From positions 1 to 64,000 of the forward strand of contig NZ_JBMGJC010000014.1 in assembly GCF_048984525.1 (NCBI RefSeq): 64,000 bases of DNA, written 5' to 3'. A model generated the notes under the pieces. The model ran no database searches. It was not told the DNA's origin and worked only from the letters and a program-made list of their open reading frames with translations. Origin of the DNA: Syntrophopropionicum propionicicum_A (GTDB lineage: Bacteria > Bacillota > Desulfotomaculia > Desulfotomaculales > Pelotomaculaceae). A program made the position numbers and the translations under genes. This document shows positions 25,406 through 33,938 of this stretch, in pieces; the first letter of the stretch is position 1; each line of letters starts with the position of its first letter.

Positions 25406-26023
25406 ATGGCCGATGTCGCGGGTGTAATCCTGGCCGGGGGAAAAAGCAGGCGGATGGGCAGGGACAAAGCTTTTCTGACTGTGGGCAGGGAGGCTATGAT
25501 CGAGCGCGCCGCCGCTGAACTTGGTAAAGTATTTACAGAGATCCTGATCAGCGGGGGAGAAGAGGAAACCGGCGCGCGCCTGGGTATAAAGGTGGTGCCG
25601 GACCTGATCAAGGGATGGGGCCCCTTAAGCGGCATTCACGCCACGCTGCTGGCGGCGCGGAGCCGCAAGTGCCTGGTGGTGCCCTGTGACATGCCCTTTT
25701 TGAGCGCCGACCTGGCAAATATTATGGTCGGGCTTTCGGACGGCTATGACGTTACCGTACCCCAGCACGGGGATTACCTGCAGCCGCTGTTCGCGGTCTA
25801 CGACAAGAACTGCATTCCCGCCGTGGAAGAAGCATTAAGGAACGGCCGGCACAAGGTTGTTGATTTTTACCCGCGGGTGCGGGTAAAATACGTCAGTGAA
25901 GCGCTCTTAAGAGAAGCTGCCGACATTGATACCGTGTTTTTTAACGTCAACACGCCTTTGGACCTGGAGAAGGCGAGAATAATGGAGAAAAAAAGAGGTA
26001 AGGTCAGGAGAACCAATTGCTGA
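25406..26023 (+). CDS. mobA: Molybdenum cofactor guanylyltransferase
   Basis: A 205-residue nucleotidyltransferase that attaches GMP to molybdopterin to give the bis-MGD cofactor used by formate dehydrogenases and similar enzymes. The N-terminal signature LAGGKSRRMGRDKA is clear, as is the acceptor region VPCDMPFLS. Length is usual for the family. GGAG precedes the ATG. Its 3' end overlaps the TTG start of the next gene by seven bases. No other molybdenum gene is in the window. Confidence 0.9.
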   Translation: MADVAGVILAGGKSRRMGRDKAFLTVGREAMIERAAAELGKVFTEILISGGEEETGARLGIKVVPDLIKGWGPLSGIHATLLAARSRKCLVVPCDMPFLSADLANIMVGLSDGYDVTVPQHGDYLQPLFAVYDKNCIPAVEEALRNGRHKVVDFYPRVRVKYVSEALLREAADIDTVFFNVNTPLDLEKARIMEKKRGKVRRTNC

Positions 26024-26541
26024 AAAATCTTTATCCGCGAATGTACGTGCCCTCAATACTGGATATCAAGCCGGCTTTACTGAAAAGCCTGGGACTAAAA
26101 GGCGTCATTTTTGACCTTGACAATACCATCGTCCGGAGGGACTCGGTGAACGCGCCCCCGGAGGTGTTGAAGATGATTGTGGAAATGCGCAAAGAGGGTT
26201 TCAAGATGGGCATAGTATCCAACAATTCCCGCAGGCGGGTAAGAGCTATAGCCGCGGAGATGGATATGCCGTCTGTACACCGGGCGGTTAAACCTTTCGC
26301 CAGGCCGTTCCGCCGCGCCCTCCGGTTGATGGGTACCAGCCCCCGGGAAACAGCCCTGGTGGGCGACCAGATATTCACTGATATACTCGGCGGCAACATA
26401 GCCGGCCTTTATACTATCCTGGTTGTCCCGATGCAGGGGAAAGATTTCTGGGGTACCAGGCTGATCACGCGCCACCTGGAGAAAATAGTGCTTGCCCGCC
26501 TGAAGAAGAAACCGGAGGTCTTCCATGGCAGGTGGGATTAA
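26017..26541 (+). CDS. yqeG: YqeG family HAD-IIIA phosphatase
   Basis: A 174-residue HAD superfamily phosphatase. Motif I is FDLDNTIV near residue 37, motif II IVSNN, and motif III/IV GDQIFTDILGG. TTG start at 26017 with AGGAG six bases upstream; the alternative is ATG 26041. It overlaps mobA and the following aroE. The YqeG family has been linked to phosphatidylglycerophosphate dephosphorylation, but the role here is not established by sequence. Confidence 0.88.
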   Translation: MLKNLYPRMYVPSILDIKPALLKSLGLKGVIFDLDNTIVRRDSVNAPPEVLKMIVEMRKEGFKMGIVSNNSRRRVRAIAAEMDMPSVHRAVKPFARPFRRALRLMGTSPRETALVGDQIFTDILGGNIAGLYTILVVPMQGKDFWGTRLITRHLEKIVLARLKKKPEVFHGRWD

Positions 26542-27406
26542 CGGCCGCACAAAGATATGCGGTATTTTTGGGCGCCCGGTGGAGCATACCTTTTCGCCGG
26601 CGCTGCACAACGCGGCTTTTGCCGCCGCCGGGCTGGATTATGCCTACGTGCCTTTCGAGGTGAGCCCTGGCTCACTTGCTGCGGCGGTTGAGGCGATCAG
26701 GGCCCTGGGCCTGGCCGGGGTGAATGTGACTATCCCCCACAAGGAAGCGGTGCTGCCTTTGCTGGACGGCCTTTCCGACGAAGCTGAATTAACCGGCGCT
26801 GTCAATACTATTATTAACCGCTCGGGGTACCTTTACGGCGACAACACCGACGGGAAAGGGTACTTACGAGCCCTGAAAGAGGCCGGCTTTGACCCCGCCG
26901 ACAGGACGGTCTTATTCCTGGGGGCGGGCGGCGCGGCGCGCGCCGTGGCGGTGCAGCTGGCGCTGGCCGGGGCGGGCAAACTGGTCTTTGCCAACCGCAC
27001 TGCGGCGAGGGCTTCCGGCCTGTCCCGTTTTGTGGCTGAAAAAACCGGGGTGCGGGTGGAGTTGGTGTCCTGGCCGGACGGGGCAGACGATAAACTGCCT
27101 GAGCAGACGCTGGCGGAAGCGGACCTGGTGGTGCAGGCCACTTCGCTGGGCATGAGCCCGAATGTCAACGAGACGGTCCCGCTGCCCTTCGAAGTCTTCA
27201 GGCCGGGGCAGGTGGCCTCGGACCTGGTGTACAACCCGGTCGAGACATTGTTTTTAAAGAAGGCCGGCCAAGCCGGGGCAACTGCTGTCAGCGGCCTGGG
27301 CATGCTCCTGCACCAGGGGGCACTGGCTTTCGAGCTCTGGACCGGCGTCCCCGCGCCCTTAGAGGTAATGCGGGAAGCCCTGGTAAAGGAATTGTCAAAC
27401 CGATAA
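26525..27406 (+). CDS. aroE: Shikimate dehydrogenase
   Basis: A 293-residue NADPH-dependent enzyme reducing 3-dehydroshikimate to shikimate. Shows the substrate-binding segment FSPALHN, the catalytic Lys motif NVTIPHKEA, NTDGKGY with the catalytic Asp, the dinucleotide loop GAGGAARAV, NRT and the C-terminal GLGMLLHQGA. The ATG overlaps yqeG by 17 bases. It begins the aromatic biosynthesis block aroE, aroC, aroK, aroB, although a 420-base repeat-filled gap separates it from aroC. Confidence 0.95.
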   Translation: MAGGINGRTKICGIFGRPVEHTFSPALHNAAFAAAGLDYAYVPFEVSPGSLAAAVEAIRALGLAGVNVTIPHKEAVLPLLDGLSDEAELTGAVNTIINRSGYLYGDNTDGKGYLRALKEAGFDPADRTVLFLGAGGAARAVAVQLALAGAGKLVFANRTAARASGLSRFVAEKTGVRVELVSWPDGADDKLPEQTLAEADLVVQATSLGMSPNVNETVPLPFEVFRPGQVASDLVYNPVETLFLKKAGQAGATAVSGLGMLLHQGALAFELWTGVPAPLEVMREALVKELSNR

Positions 27407-27424
27407 AGGGACGGGGACACACCC

Positions 27425-27503
27425 TGGAGACGTGAGAAAAGACGTGAGAACTGTAGGTGCGGCTTCAGCCGCACATCTTTGGCGGAATAAATCCCGACCT
27501 ACA
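27425..27503. repeat. MITE-like GTAGG element, copy A
   Basis: Begins with GACGTGAGAAAAGACGTGAGA and contains CTGTAGGTGCGGCTTCAGCC, closing with GACCTACA. Related segments occur at 33881, 42045 and 48717. It lies in the gap between aroE and aroC. Confidence 0.55.
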
Positions 27504-27520
27504 ACATAATACATTCGTTC

Positions 27521-27809
27521 CAGGGGACGGTTTTTTGTGCACACTTGGTAAATAAATGTCTAGAGCGTGTCAAGAGGACGGTTTTCGTGACATGGTTACG
27601 AATATTATGCCAGGAGATAAAAGTGTCGCCGGAGCGTGTCTTGGGGACGGTTTTGTTGACACGATTACTATTATTAAATCTTGAGATAAAAGCGTGTCAA
27701 CAGAACTGTCCTCATGACACGGTCCAGAGAGAAAAAACGTGTCAGAAGAACCGTCCCCTTGACACGATCTTGGGAAAAAGCGTGTCAAGAGAACCGTCCC
27801 CTTGACACG
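27521..27809. repeat. Cluster of six GGGGACGG-core hairpins
   Basis: At least six degenerate to near-perfect copies lie in 290 bases: 27566-27593, 27635-27663, 27693-27721, 27738-27766 and 27781-27809, plus a partial one at 27521. They occur in both orientations with GTGTCA/TGACAC stems and spacers of 15-40 bases. The last copy ends nine bases before the ribosome binding site of aroC. No gene is present in 27407-27828. Confidence 0.75.
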
Positions 27810-27828
27810 GATCCAACGGGAGGAAAAG

Positions 27829-28989
27829 ATGCTCAGATACCTTACCGCGGGAGAGTCCCACGGCCCGGCCCTGGTCGCTGTCTTAGAGGGCATGCCGGCC
27901 GGGCTCGAACTCACAGCCGGGTACATTAATGCGCAGCTGGCGCGCCGACAGGGCGGTTACGGCCGCGGGGCCAGGATGAAGATAGAGGCCGACGCGGTGC
28001 GTTTTTTGTCCGGCGTGAGGGGCGGGACCACCCTGGGCAGCCCAATTGCGTTATACATAGAAAACAAGGACTGGGCCAACTGGTCGCAGGCCATGTCGCC
28101 TGAGCAGGTCGCGCAGGTAGAGGAGCGGGCGGTGACCAGGCCCCGCCCCGGGCATGCCGACCTGGCCGGGGTCTTAAAATACGGCCACAGGGACATAAGG
28201 AACGTCCTGGAGCGCTCCAGCGCCCGTGAGACCGCGGCCAGAGTGGCGGCCGGCAGCGTGGCCAGGAAGCTTTTGGACGAGCTCGGCGTGGAAATAACGG
28301 GGCATGTCGTCAGGATCGGCGATATAGCCGCCGGCGCCGGCGCAGAGAGCCTCGCTGAGTTAAAGGAACGGGCGGCCGCGTCACAGCTCCTGTGTGCAGA
28401 TGAAAAAGCTGAGCAGGAAATGATAGCGGCTATTGATAAGGCCAGGGCAGAAGGGGATTCGCTGGGCGGCGTCTTCGAAATCAGGGCGGCCGGCGTCCCT
28501 CCGGGTCTGGGCAGCCATGTGCAGTGGGACCGTAAGCTTGACGCCCGGCTGGCCGCGGCGCTGATGAGTATCCAGGCCGTGAAGGGCGTCGAAGTCGGAC
28601 TGGGCTTTGAGGCCGCGGCAAGGAAAGGCTCGCAGGTGCAGGACGAAATTTTTTACGATGGCGGCAGGGGTTTCTACCGGCAGACCAACCGGGCCGGCGG
28701 GATCGAGGGCGGCATGAGCAACGGGGAGGAAATAGTGCTGCGCGCGGCGATGAAACCGATACCAACGCTTTACCGTCCGCTGCGGAGCGTCGACCTGGTG
28801 TCCAAAAAACCTTTTGAGGCTTCGGTGGAGCGCTCGGACGTCTGCGCCGTGCCGGCCGCCTGTGTGGTAGGGGAAGCGGTGACAGCCTGGGAGCTGGCCT
28901 GCGCCTGCCTGGAGAAGTTCGGCGGGGACAGCATGGACGAGCTGAGGCGGAATATGGAGAGCTACCTTGCCGCTCTGAAGCAGGTGTAG
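27829..28989 (+). CDS. aroC: Chorismate synthase
   Basis: A 386-residue FMN-dependent enzyme that converts 5-enolpyruvylshikimate-3-phosphate to chorismate. Family motifs: GESHGPAL at the N-terminus, RPRPGHADL, the RNVLERSSARETAARVA signature and the C-terminal RSDVCAVPAA. The ATG at 27829 follows GGGAGG; upstream in-frame codons lie inside the repeat hairpin and are not part of the gene. It is the first gene of aroC-aroK-aroB, which have gaps of four bases or overlap. Confidence 0.95.
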   Translation: MLRYLTAGESHGPALVAVLEGMPAGLELTAGYINAQLARRQGGYGRGARMKIEADAVRFLSGVRGGTTLGSPIALYIENKDWANWSQAMSPEQVAQVEERAVTRPRPGHADLAGVLKYGHRDIRNVLERSSARETAARVAAGSVARKLLDELGVEITGHVVRIGDIAAGAGAESLAELKERAAASQLLCADEKAEQEMIAAIDKARAEGDSLGGVFEIRAAGVPPGLGSHVQWDRKLDARLAAALMSIQAVKGVEVGLGFEAAARKGSQVQDEIFYDGGRGFYRQTNRAGGIEGGMSNGEEIVLRAAMKPIPTLYRPLRSVDLVSKKPFEASVERSDVCAVPAACVVGEAVTAWELACACLEKFGGDSMDELRRNMESYLAALKQV

Positions 28990-28993
28990 TTTA

Positions 28994-29512
28994 ATGAAGA
29001 ATATCGTTATTATCGGCTTCATGGCCACCGGCAAGTCGACCGTCGGGCGGCGGCTGGCGCAGCGCCTGGGCCGGGTCTTTATAGATACGGATAAAGAAAT
29101 CGAGGCGGTTACCGGCAAGACGGTGGCGCAGATCTTTGCCAGGGACGGGGCGGTGCGCTTCCGTTCCGAAGAAGCGCTGCTGGTAAAAAAACTGTCTTTA
29201 AGAGAGGACCTGGTTATTGCCACCGGCGGCGGCATCGTGCTGGACCCTGAAAATGTGCGGCTCTTAAAAAAGAGCGGCATACTGGTCGCCCTGTCCGCTT
29301 CGCCCGACGTCATCTACCAGCGAACCAGGGGCAAAAAAAACCGCCCCCTGCTGTCCAGGGGCGACCTCAGGGAAAAGATAGACGCGCTGCTGAAAGAGCG
29401 CGAGAATATATACAGCGTGGCGGACCTGACCGTCAATACCGGGGTGTGCACCATTGAAGAAAGCGTGCAGCAGATCCTGGCATTCCTTTCAGAAAGGGAA
29501 TTGATCCGATGA
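28994..29512 (+). CDS. aroK: Shikimate kinase
   Basis: A 172-residue P-loop kinase phosphorylating shikimate at the 3-position. Walker A is GFMATGKST, the shikimate-binding segment is DTDKEIE, and GGGI is the second substrate site, followed by the lid Arg region. Full length for the family. Four bases separate it from aroC and its stop overlaps aroB. Confidence 0.95.
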   Translation: MKNIVIIGFMATGKSTVGRRLAQRLGRVFIDTDKEIEAVTGKTVAQIFARDGAVRFRSEEALLVKKLSLREDLVIATGGGIVLDPENVRLLKKSGILVALSASPDVIYQRTRGKKNRPLLSRGDLREKIDALLKERENIYSVADLTVNTGVCTIEESVQQILAFLSERELIR

Positions 29513-30594
29513 TTACCGTACGGGTGGACCTGGGCTCCCGCAGTTACAACATATACATAGGCAGCGGGATCCTGGGCGGACTGGGCAGTTGGGTAAGGGA
29601 GATCTCTTCAGGCGACAAAGCGCTTCTGGTATCAAACCGTAAAGTTTTTGACCTGTATGGCGAAATAGTGAGTAAAAGCCTCGCGTCTGGCGGCTTTGAA
29701 GTAATATGCGGCGAAATGGGAGACGGCGAGGAATACAAGAACCTGGACATGCTGGAAAAGCTCTGCGACACGGCCTTTAACCACAAAATGGACCGGCGCT
29801 GCCCGGTAGTGGCGCTGGGCGGCGGGGTGGTGGGCGACACCGCCGGGCTGGCCGCGGCGGTCTACCTGAGAGGGGTGCCTTTCGTCCAGGTCCCGACTAC
29901 CCTGCTGGCCCAGGTGGACAGCAGTGTCGGCGGCAAGGTGGCCGTTAACCACCCCGGGGGCAAGAACATTATCGGCGCTTTTTACCAGCCGGGGCTGGTG
30001 GTCGCGGATATGGCGACCCTGCAGACACTCCCTTTGCGGGAAATAAAGTCCGGGCTGGCCGAATTGATCAAGTACGGGGTAATATCCGACGCCGGGTTTT
30101 TTAATTGGCTGGAGGAAAACACCGTCAAACTGCTTTCCCTGGACGAGGAGGCCCTGGCGCACGCCGCGGCGGTTGCCTGCCGGACCAAGGCACGGGTGGT
30201 GGAAGCGGATGAAACTGAGCAGGGGCTGCGCGCCATTTTGAATTTCGGCCATACTGTCGGGCACGCGGTGGAGGCTTTGTGCGGGTACGGGGTGTATTCG
30301 CACGGCGAGGCGGTTGCTGCCGGCATGGCAGCCGCGGCGAGGCTGGCACAGGCTTTGGGTCTGCTGCCGGCGGAGCAGGCCGGCCGCGTGGTTGCTCTGA
30401 TCCGCCGGGCCGGACTGCCGGTGTCACTGCCGCCGTATCTAGACAGAGACGATATTATTGCCGCCATGCGCCAGGACAAAAAGGCGCGCGCCGGCAGGCT
30501 CACCCTGGTCCTGCCGCTTGAGATCGGCAGGGTGAAGGTGTTAAACGATATTTCTGAAGCGGCTGTTAAAGAAGTCCTTTTTTCGGGAAAATGA
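29509..30594 (+). CDS. aroB: 3-dehydroquinate synthase
   Basis: A 361-residue NAD+-dependent enzyme forming 3-dehydroquinate from DAHP. GDGEEYKNL, GGGVVGDTAGLAA, PTTLLAQVDSSVGGKVAVN and the metal-binding NFGHTVGHA are all present, with a second His later (YSHGEAVAAGM). Typical length. Start overlaps aroK. Ends the aro operon; the T-box leader of the next gene follows. Confidence 0.95.
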   Translation: MITVRVDLGSRSYNIYIGSGILGGLGSWVREISSGDKALLVSNRKVFDLYGEIVSKSLASGGFEVICGEMGDGEEYKNLDMLEKLCDTAFNHKMDRRCPVVALGGGVVGDTAGLAAAVYLRGVPFVQVPTTLLAQVDSSVGGKVAVNHPGGKNIIGAFYQPGLVVADMATLQTLPLREIKSGLAELIKYGVISDAGFFNWLEENTVKLLSLDEEALAHAAAVACRTKARVVEADETEQGLRAILNFGHTVGHAVEALCGYGVYSHGEAVAAGMAAAARLAQALGLLPAEQAGRVVALIRRAGLPVSLPPYLDRDDIIAAMRQDKKARAGRLTLVLPLEIGRVKVLNDISEAAVKEVLFSGK

Positions 30595-30619
30595 CCGTTG
30601 CTGTTGGGCCAGGCCCATA

Positions 30620-30648
30620 TTGACAAGAAGGTTTTACCCTGATAAGAT
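30620..30648 (+). promoter_or_regulatory. Promoter of the T-box transcript
   Basis: TTGACA at 30620-30625 and TAAGAT at 30643-30648 with a 17-base spacer, upstream of the leader. Confidence 0.6.
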
Positions 30649-30671
30649 TTTAAGGTAATATTTTTAAAATG

Positions 30672-30955
30672 ACGATGAGAGGGAATATTACGCGCGGGCC
30701 TGCCGGCTTCAGAGAGCCGCCGTTTGGTGCGAGGCGGTCGAAAGCGGGGCGCGGAACTCTCCCTGGAGTAGCCGACTGAAATTATTTTAGAAAAGTAGGC
30801 TCGGACGGAACTTCCACCGTTAAAAGGAAGGGGATATCGGAGCTTAAAATGTTCCCGTATCCTTAAAGCGAGCGGCTTTTGGCCGTTAATTTGAGTGGTA
30901 CCGCGGAGTTGCCCTTCGTCTCAAGGTTTTGACGAGGGGTTTTATTTTTTATAAA
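30672..30955 (+). ncRNA. T-box leader, probably leucine-specific
   Basis: Contains the AGAGAG of stem I (30709-30715), a specifier region GGAACTCTCCC followed by GGAGTAG (from 30753), the conserved T-box sequence GTGGTACCGCGG (30895-30906) and a terminator CCCTTCGTC/GACGAGGGG followed by TTTTATTTTTT (30911-30950). Read in the usual GAA-NNN-NCC register the specifier codon is CTC (30757-30759), so uncharged tRNA-Leu would allow read-through. This fits the LeuA-family gene downstream. No gene is present in 30595-31043. Confidence 0.88.
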
Positions 30956-31043
30956 GGGGGTGGTGTTGTGGACCCGGACCTTAGTGACCTTAATCTTCGA
31001 GTAACGTGCCGCCACATTGGATTCATGAAAGGGGATTATTATT

Positions 31044-32408
31044 TTGCGCAGGCTGAAAATATTCGACACTACCCTCAGGGACGGGGCTAAGTCTCTGGGA
31101 TTAAACCTTAATATAAATGAGAAAATGGAGATCAGCAGGCAGCTGGTCAAGCTTGGCGCGGACGTGATTGAAGCCGGTTACCCGGCCTGCTCAGCCGCGG
31201 ACCTGGAAGCGGTGCGGGCCATCGCCAGGGAGGTCAAAGACGTAGTCATCTGCGGCTTTTCCGGGGCGGACGAGCGGGAAATAGACTGCTGCGCCGGAGC
31301 GCTGCGGGGAGCGGCACAGCCCAGGATCCACACCGGCCTGGCGGTATCGCCGCAATACATGAAAAGGAAACTGCGGCTTACTCCCGAGCAGGTCGTGGAA
31401 AAGGCTGTTTTTGCGGTAAAGCGCGCCAAAAAATATGTAAGCGATGTGCAGTTTTACACGGAAGACGCCTTTCGCAGCCAGCCCTCCTTCGTCGCCGAAA
31501 TTATTGAGAAGGTGATCGAGGCCGGGGCGACCGTGGTCAATATCCCGGACACCTTTGGCTACGCCACGCCGTGGGAATACAGCGAGCTGATTTCTTACTT
31601 GATGGACAATGTCAGAAATATTGACCGGGCCGAGGTCAGCGTCCACTGCCATAACGACCTGGGGATGGCCACCGCCAACAGCCTGGCGGGGATAAAAGCC
31701 GGGGCCAGCCAGGTAGAGGGCACTATCAACGGCATCGGGGAAAGGGCCGGCAATACTTCCCTGGAAGAGGCGATCATGGCGGTCTATACCAGGCAGGCGG
31801 CCTACGGCGTCGAGCTGGCGGTGAAGACGACGGAAATCGCCCCCACCTGCCGCCTGGCGGCAAGGATAACCGGGGTGCCGGTGCCCGCCCACAAGGCCAT
31901 TGTCGGCGCCAATGCCTTCAAAGGCGACGGCGGCATATACGCGGACGATATATCGGGCGAAGGGTCGCCTTACGAGGTAATCAGGCCGGACGCTGTCGGC
32001 GTTACAGCCGGTGATGATCAGCAATTGCTGGCGGAGGAAATGGAAGTAAGCGACAGCATCAGCGTAAAAAACATATCGATCACCACGACCGGTGTTTCCA
32101 GGGCCACGGCCACAGTGACGCTGGATGTGGAAGGTGACACAATCACCGACGCGGCTTGCGGCAACGGCCCGGTGGACGCTGTTTTTAAAGCAGTCGAGCG
32201 CATGGTGGGAGAGCATGTCAACCTGGAGGACTTTTCCCTCAAGTCTGTCAGCCGGGGCAGCGAGTCCCTGGGGGACGCCACTGTGAAGGTCCGCTGCGGC
32301 GACAGCGGGCTGGTGGTGGGAAGGGGCGTCAGCGCCGATATCATCGAGGCCAGCGCCAGGGCCTATGTAAACGCCATAGCCAAAGTAAAGACATTAAGTA
32401 TTTCCTAA
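31044..32408 (+). CDS. 2-isopropylmalate synthase family protein (divergent)
   Basis: A 454-residue DRE-TIM acyl-CoA:ketoacid condensing enzyme. The N-terminal barrel has FDTTLRDG and VSVHCHNDLGMATANS (metal-binding HxH), GERAGNTSLEE, and a C-terminal LeuA-type regulatory domain (about 340-450). TTG start after AAAGGGG. Two places are unusual: the usual GEQ after RDG reads GAK, and the normal His-containing AFAHESGIHQDG-like segment reads ANAFKGDGGIYADD. The Leu T-box upstream suggests a leucine-pathway role (2-isopropylmalate), but related enzymes making citramalate or homocitrate cannot be excluded, and the missing residues may reflect a different acceptor. Not assigned a gene symbol for that reason. 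Confidence 0.8.
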   Translation: MRRLKIFDTTLRDGAKSLGLNLNINEKMEISRQLVKLGADVIEAGYPACSAADLEAVRAIAREVKDVVICGFSGADEREIDCCAGALRGAAQPRIHTGLAVSPQYMKRKLRLTPEQVVEKAVFAVKRAKKYVSDVQFYTEDAFRSQPSFVAEIIEKVIEAGATVVNIPDTFGYATPWEYSELISYLMDNVRNIDRAEVSVHCHNDLGMATANSLAGIKAGASQVEGTINGIGERAGNTSLEEAIMAVYTRQAAYGVELAVKTTEIAPTCRLAARITGVPVPAHKAIVGANAFKGDGGIYADDISGEGSPYEVIRPDAVGVTAGDDQQLLAEEMEVSDSISVKNISITTTGVSRATATVTLDVEGDTITDAACGNGPVDAVFKAVERMVGEHVNLEDFSLKSVSRGSESLGDATVKVRCGDSGLVVGRGVSADIIEASARAYVNAIAKVKTLSIS

Positions 32409-32473
32409 GCCAGCCTTTTACAGGCGGCCCAAATTTAATATAATAAAGGAAAATCCGCGGGGGGTGAGTGGAG

Positions 32474-32782
32474 ATGGCTGTAGTTGACGTGACCATAGTC
32501 CCGGTCGGGACGGCTTCCGCCAGCCTGAGCGGCTATGTCGCCGGATGCCTGGAAGTGCTGGAGGGGGCGGAAGGGGTCTCCTGGCAGCTGACTCCCATGT
32601 CCACGGTCATCGAGGGCGAGCTCGGCCGGGTGCTGGAAGTGGTCAGGCTGATGCACGAGCAGCCCTTTATCAAGGGCGCGGGGAGGGTGGTCACCACCAT
32701 CCGCGTCGATGACCGCAGGGACAAGGCGCTGACCGCGGCCGGCAAGGTGGCGGCGGTCCAGGCCAGGCTCGGCAAAAAATAA
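32474..32782 (+). CDS. MTH1187/YkoF-type thiamine-binding-like protein
   Basis: A 102-residue protein of the MTH1187 (thiamine-binding, DUF77) family with the N-terminal VDVTIVPVGT pattern, the Ser-rich YVAGCLEVL segment, LTPMSTVIEGE and a C-terminal IRVDDRRDKALT. Members form ferredoxin-like dimers or tetramers, and related YkoF binds thiamine precursors. The ATG at 32474 follows GGGGGTGAG. The gene is between leuA-like and holA with short gaps. Its role is not shown by context. Confidence 0.8.
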   Translation: MAVVDVTIVPVGTASASLSGYVAGCLEVLEGAEGVSWQLTPMSTVIEGELGRVLEVVRLMHEQPFIKGAGRVVTTIRVDDRRDKALTAAGKVAAVQARLGKK

Positions 32783-32796
32783 GGTGTGGTATTGCA

Positions 32797-33858
32797 GTGG
32801 ATTACTATATTGAACTTTTAAACAGCATTAAACGGGGAGTCCTCCACCCGGTCTACCTTTTTTACGGCGAGGAGGGCTGGCTGCGGGAGCAGGCTGTAAA
32901 CAGCCTGGTAGATTTCTGCCTGCAAGGCGGCGGGTCGGACTTTAACATCGACCTTGTCGACGGTGAAACGGCTCGCCCCGGGGATATCGCCGCCAGCGCG
33001 GAAACCCTGCCGCTGTTCGCCGAAAGGCGCCTGGTCGTGGTTAAAAACCCCTCTTTTTTCAAGGCCGCCAAAAAGGCCGGCCGTGAAGCTCCGGAGGAAA
33101 CAGAGGCCCTTCCCGCGGCCGGCGGGGAAACTGTGCTGCTGAAATATTTAAAAGACCCCCTGCTCTCGACGGTCCTGGTCTTTAATACCGGCGAGCCGGT
33201 GGACAAAAGGAAGCGCATTTTCAAGGCGGTTAAAGAGGCCGGGAAAGCGGTGGACTTCACTCCCCTGAGCCGGGCCGACCTGGCCCGCTGGCTGACGCAG
33301 AAAGCCGGGAAGGCCGGCAGGAAGTTTTCCGGCCGGGCCCTGGACGAACTGCTGGACGCGGTTGGCCCGTCCCTGCAAAAACTGACCGTAGAGTTCGACA
33401 AACTGCTCAATTATACGGAGCAGAGCGGGGTGATCGCTCCGGAGGACGTGCGCAGGCTGTGCCCGCCCGTCCTGGAGGATAACATTTTCACTATTGTCGA
33501 CGCGGTGGGAAGCCGGCGCTGCGGTGAGGCCCTGAGCGGCATCAAAGACATGCTGGCGGCGAAGGAGCCGCCGCTGAAGATACTTTCCATGATCGCAAGG
33601 CAGTTCAGGCTTTTGCTGCAGGTGCACGACCTGGCCGGGCGCGGCTGCCCGCCCAGGGAAATCGCCGCGCGGCTCAAAATGCACCCCTATGTTGCGCAAA
33701 AAATCTCCGCGCAGTGTAAAAATTACAGCAGGGAGAGCCTGGTCCACGCCATCGAAGGCCTGCTGGACGTGGATGTGGCGGTGAAGACCGGCGGGCAGGA
33801 GTTTTACCCGGCGGTGGAACATTTTATACTAAAGCTTTGCGCCGGACCGCGAGGATGA
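32797..33858 (+). CDS. holA: DNA polymerase III delta subunit
   Basis: A 353-residue clamp-loader delta subunit that opens the beta clamp. N-terminal PVYLFYGEEGWLREQA is typical, with the AAA+-like module without a functional P-loop, followed by the middle and C-terminal helical collar (LSMIARQFRLLLQ). GTG start with AAGGTGTGG upstream. In related Firmicutes holA is near rpsT, which lies 3.2 kb downstream here, separated by the SQR and permease genes. Confidence 0.9.
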   Translation: MDYYIELLNSIKRGVLHPVYLFYGEEGWLREQAVNSLVDFCLQGGGSDFNIDLVDGETARPGDIAASAETLPLFAERRLVVVKNPSFFKAAKKAGREAPEETEALPAAGGETVLLKYLKDPLLSTVLVFNTGEPVDKRKRIFKAVKEAGKAVDFTPLSRADLARWLTQKAGKAGRKFSGRALDELLDAVGPSLQKLTVEFDKLLNYTEQSGVIAPEDVRRLCPPVLEDNIFTIVDAVGSRRCGEALSGIKDMLAAKEPPLKILSMIARQFRLLLQVHDLAGRGCPPREIAARLKMHPYVAQKISAQCKNYSRESLVHAIEGLLDVDVAVKTGGQEFYPAVEHFILKLCAGPRG

Positions 33859-33880
33859 ATATTTTAAAGTCTCTATGGTG

Positions 33881-33925
33881 CTGTAGGGTCGGCTTCAGCC
33901 GACCAATGTGCGGCTGAAGCCACAC
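33881..33925. repeat. MITE-like GTAGG element, copy B (partial)
   Basis: CTGTAGGGTCGGCTTCAGCCGACC then TGCGGCTGAAGCC, an inverted-repeat rich segment of the same family as copies A, C and D, located in the gap between holA and the convergent SQR gene. Confidence 0.5.
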
Positions 33926-33938
33926 ATGCAATTTTGAG

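Noticed and set aside
27521..27809. CRISPR-like array
   Set aside because: The repeated units are self-complementary, vary in sequence and orientation, and have spacers of irregular length; no cas genes are near.
31191..32216. A 341-codon open frame on the minus strand
   Set aside because: It lies entirely antisense to the LeuA-like gene and matches no family.
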